A DNA stretch of 13,889 bases from Candidatus Saccharimonadota bacterium (GTDB lineage: Bacteria > Patescibacteriota > Saccharimonadia > Saccharimonadales > Saccharimonadaceae), in contig JAUNAO010000010.1 of the NCBI GenBank assembly GCA_030527565.1, forward strand, positions 2,249 through 16,137, written 5' to 3'. The translations under genes and the position numbers were made by a program. Shown here one piece after another: positions 11,108-13,889 of this stretch; position 1 is the first letter of the stretch, and every line of letters begins with the position of its first letter. The notes below the pieces were generated by a model. That model saw nothing but the letters and a program-made list of their open reading frames with translations, had not been told where the DNA came from and searched no databases.

Positions 11108-13889
11108 TACTCGCTCCTTAATGCCTCAACTGGATCTTTCTTCGCTGCCGCTCGTGCCGGAATTAGTCCACCAATCAACGTCAAAATCACGCTAAGAACA
11201 ATCAGCACCCCCGAAGCTTCGATCGGCAAACTCGCATAAAGTCCAATATCCCCAATCAAGTTATGTAGCACAAGATTAATAATCGGCACAAAGATATACG
11301 AAATCCCAATTCCAATCAGTCCCGACAAAAGCCCGACGATAAATGTCTCGGCATTAAAGATCGACGAAATGTTTCGTTTGCTCGCCCCGATCGCACGCAA
11401 AATCCCAATTTCCTTCGTTCGCTCGTAAACCGAAATATAAGTGATGATCCCGATCATAATTGACGAAACAACCAGTGAAATCGACACGAACGCTATGAGA
11501 ACATATGAAACCGCATCAACAATCACCTTCACACTATCCATCAGCGCCCCCGTCGTATCGCTATATTGGATTACTCTGTCTTCTTGCCCGTATTCGCTCA
11601 TTAAATCGTTATATCGATCAATAAACTTCATAAATCGCGTCTTCCCGTCAAAACTATTGAAGTAGAACGAGATCGAATATGGCTCATCCAAATTCTGATA
11701 ACCTAAAACCGACAGATTCCCCGATAGCGACGCTTCCGTTTCATTAAACATCGCCGAAACGACCCGCGCCAGTTCATCTTCCGAGAAATTCAGCCGAAAT
11801 GCCGAAATTAAAGCATCTTGATCAACCGAAAATGCATTCGCAAAACTATTCGAAAGATACGCCGTAAGGCCGCCAACTTCCGTCAAAACTTTTGATTTTG
11901 TCACCGCTTCTGTAATGTTAATCGATAAGGTCTCAATCGTCGTCGAAATCATCGCTTCCTGCCCGCCCGCGAGATTTAATTTTAAAAGCCCCGTAAACGC
12001 CGTATTAAAAGTCTCCGTCGGAACTAAATATTCTTTTGTGAGATTCGAAAAATCCTGTTCTGCCATGAATTCATCAACATATTCTTCAAATTTTGTCGGA
12101 TCAAACTCGCCTGCCATTGTCTTTTCTAAAATTACCGCCTGAAAATCGGTCGTTAATTTTTCGAGCCGTTCCTCTAAAACCGTCCGCACTGGCGAGATAT
12201 CCGCCGTAATATCGTTTGCAACGTTCGTCATATATTCTTCGGTCTTTTTCGCAACCGCATTTTGATCAATTTTCATTCCGAATGCCTGAGATAACTTTGC
12301 CTCGTCAATCGAAACAAGATCCGAAAACTCAAAACCAAACTCATTACCCTCTTCCCCGAACTTCTTCCCCGAAAAAATATCTAAAGTTGGGTTTGCAAGC
12401 TGCTTCTTTACAATTTCCGTTTCGCTCGCCTTTTCGATTACGTGCGTTACGAGTTCTGGTAAATACAAAACCCCCGACGTCGCCGTCATCATCCCCGCGC
12501 GTGGCACTGCCACCCCAACAATCTTCAAACGCTCCGCCCTATCATAAAGCCCCTGCATATACTCCGCATCCCCCGACATATTCTCATAAACATCATATTT
12601 TGCATTATATTTATAAGTATCCGTTGCATTGAGCAGTCTTAAATCAAGATTCATCAAATCTTCATAGGTTAAAGTCAAAGGTTCACGATCGACCGAAATC
12701 ACATTCCCGCTCATAATCTCCGTAATCAAGGTCGACAACTCACTTGTATCATGTAATCCCAAAGAATATGTCAGAAGATCCTGAATTTCGTTCTCTCCGG
12801 TCAACATCACAACCATCTCGTCATACTTTTCTGGCAATCGCCCCGCGACAATATCAAGATCCCGCTCCATCAACGACCGATCGTATTGCTGATAAACCGA
12901 GGTCATCGAAGAATATGCATTCACAACCGTCGAACCACCTAAGAGTGTCGAAAACAAATCGCTCGGATTCAACTTCGCAAGTTCACCTGTCGCGTCAACC
13001 GTATATATTAATGGGTCAACATTATATTTATCTTCAACATAAGTTATATCGTCTTCAATCTCATCATAATTCTTCTCAATATAATTTTCAAAACTACCTA
13101 AATCATTCGACGCGACGCTTCCTAAAGTTGTCGTTAACATCTGACTTTCATGGATCTTGCCATCATCATACTTATTCCCCGTGCTCGACGTAATTCCGAG
13201 TAATAATCCCGTAATATCAACCGTCTCTTGTTGAATTGTTAAAGGGTACGAGGTCAAAGTATCCGACTGGATTTTATCAATATAGTTCTGTAGTCCAGTC
13301 GACACCGCCAGAATCAGCGCAATCCCAATAATCCCAATCGAACCCGCAAACGCAACTAAAATTGTCCGCCCTTTTTTCGTTAATAAATTCTTTAAAGACA
13401 ACGAAAGTGCCGTAAAGAAAGACATTTTTGTCTTTTTCTGTTTCACTTTTATGTTTGCTTTGTCGAGAGTTGTGATTTTCTTGCCATCATACGGATCTGA
13501 ATCTGACGTAATTCGCCCGTCTTTTAACGTAATAATCCGTGTTGCATACTCATCCGCAAGTTCTGGATTATGTGTCACCATAATTACCAATTTCGTTTTC
13601 GAAATTTCTTTCAAAATCTTCATAATTGCGAGGCTTGTTTCGGAATCTAGTGCACCAGTCGGCTCATCTGCCAGCAAAATATCCGGATCATTCACCAATG
13701 CTCGCGCAATTGCAACTCGCTGCATTTGTCCGCCCGAAAGCTGACTCGGTTTTTTATCGATATGCGCGCCTAGCCCAACATCCGTCAAGGCCTTCTTCGC
13801 TTGCTTCGTCGCTTCGCGCTTTGATATCCCTGATAAAGTCAGCGCAAGTTTCACATTCGCGAGCACGGTTTGGTGCGGAATTAAATTAT
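11107..13889 (-). CDS. MacB/FtsX-type ABC transporter, ATPase-permease fusion (5' end outside window)
   Basis: Over 920 residues are visible, and the N-terminus with Walker A is cut off by the window edge. Counting from the GTG at 13864-13866, the ATPase shows NLIPHQTVLANV just before it (Q-loop region), signature LSGGQ (43-47), Walker B ILLADEPTGALD (63-74) and H-loop VTHN (97-100). A linker leads to TM1 (about 168-188), a very large exterior domain of about 590 residues, then three helices (about 788-812, 841-867, 887-903) with the FtsX-type motif ERTKEIGILRAIGASKRN after TM2. This is the four-helix mechanotransmission fold of MacB-type systems, which move peptides, lipoproteins or toxins rather than importing nutrients. 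It ends DPVEALRSE, typical of the family. The stop overlaps the next gene's ATG. No partner adaptor is in the window. Confidence 0.9.
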   Translation of the reverse strand, partial: NLIPHQTVLANVKLALTLSGISKREATKQAKKALTDVGLGAHIDKKPSQLSGGQMQRVAIARALVNDPDILLADEPTGALDSETSLAIMKILKEISKTKLVIMVTHNPELADEYATRIITLKDGRITSDSDPYDGKKITTLDKANIKVKQKKTKMSFFTALSLSLKNLLTKKGRTILVAFAGSIGIIGIALILAVSTGLQNYIDKIQSDTLTSYPLTIQQETVDITGLLLGITSSTGNKYDDGKIHESQMLTTTLGSVASNDLGSFENYIEKNYDEIEDDITYVEDKYNVDPLIYTVDATGELAKLNPSDLFSTLLGGSTVVNAYSSMTSVYQQYDRSLMERDLDIVAGRLPEKYDEMVVMLTGENEIQDLLTYSLGLHDTSELSTLITEIMSGNVISVDREPLTLTYEDLMNLDLRLLNATDTYKYNAKYDVYENMSGDAEYMQGLYDRAERLKIVGVAVPRAGMMTATSGVLYLPELVTHVIEKASETEIVKKQLANPTLDIFSGKKFGEEGNEFGFEFSDLVSIDEAKLSQAFGMKIDQNAVAKKTEEYMTNVANDITADISPVRTVLEERLEKLTTDFQAVILEKTMAGEFDPTKFEEYVDEFMAEQDFSNLTKEYLVPTETFNTAFTGLLKLNLAGGQEAMISTTIETLSINITEAVTKSKVLTEVGGLTAYLSNSFANAFSVDQDALISAFRLNFSEDELARVVSAMFNETEASLSGNLSVLGYQNLDEPYSISFYFNSFDGKTRFMKFIDRYNDLMSEYGQEDRVIQYSDTTGALMDSVKVIVDAVSYVLIAFVSISLVVSSIMIGIITYISVYERTKEIGILRAIGASKRNISSIFNAETFIVGLLSGLIGIGISYIFVPIINLVLHNLIGDIGLYASLPIEASGVLIVLSVILTLIGGLIPARAAAKKDPVEALRSE

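Noticed and set aside
12216..13193. Plus-strand proline/serine-rich frames of 138 and 149 codons opposite the ABC transporter
   Set aside because: They are antisense shadows of a clear conserved transporter, with low-complexity composition and no ribosome-binding sites.
1..13889. CRISPR array, IS element or integron
   Set aside because: No spaced short repeats, transposase, integrase or attachment-site motifs were found by eye on either strand.

Overview
The window looks like a chromosomal segment of a small-genome Patescibacteria/CPR bacterium, most likely a Candidatus Saccharibacteria (TM7) relative. The grounds are the Lys/Glu-rich SecE N-terminus, a large surface protein joining an InlB-type repeat to a FISUMP domain, a compact divergent GT35 phosphorylase, many orphan proteins, and very short intergenic gaps carrying near-consensus sigma-70 promoters. 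UGA ends nusG and one orphan gene exactly where those proteins should end, so the recoded UGA=Gly code of some CPR lineages does not apply. The taxonomic call is inference from gene content.

Layout, left to right. (1) 1-1565: a minus-strand secE-nusG-rplK operon with its own promoter, a probable second promoter embedded in the nusG 3' end, and a terminator after rplK. (2) 1570-3050: two plus-strand paralogues encoding small membrane-anchored Cys-containing proteins. Each is driven by an identical promoter and leader, and between them lies a minus-strand secreted protein gene. (3) 3047-5785: an alpha-glucan phosphorylase-like enzyme (GT35) and a PlsC-like acyltransferase candidate, both apparently leaderless. 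(4) 5805-7467: two diverged tandem paralogues of unknown function, each with a perfect TTGACA-17-TATAAT promoter and matching terminators. (5) 7468-9265: the InlB-repeat/FISUMP surface protein, preceded by a strikingly structured RNA region of about 145 nt ending in a terminator hairpin. (6) 9301-9456: tRNA-Gln(CUG), followed by a consensus promoter that runs straight into an intrinsic terminator. (7) 9485-13889: a MacB/FtsX-type ABC exporter (its 5' end is outside the window) translationally coupled to a 540-residue soluble orphan.

The best candidate for something undescribed is the RNA at 9111-9254. It has five nested helices totalling about 41 base pairs, an apical loop complementary to the sequence just 3' of the closing helix, and a terminator hairpin that competes with both. 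The second is the pair of paralogues whose 96-nt identity begins exactly at the -35 hexamer and stops inside codon 14, while the rest of the genes has diverged. A recurring theme is RNA whose 5' end can pair close to a terminator (secE leader, 2098-2505 mRNA, 9111-9254 RNA, 9301-9325 RNA).
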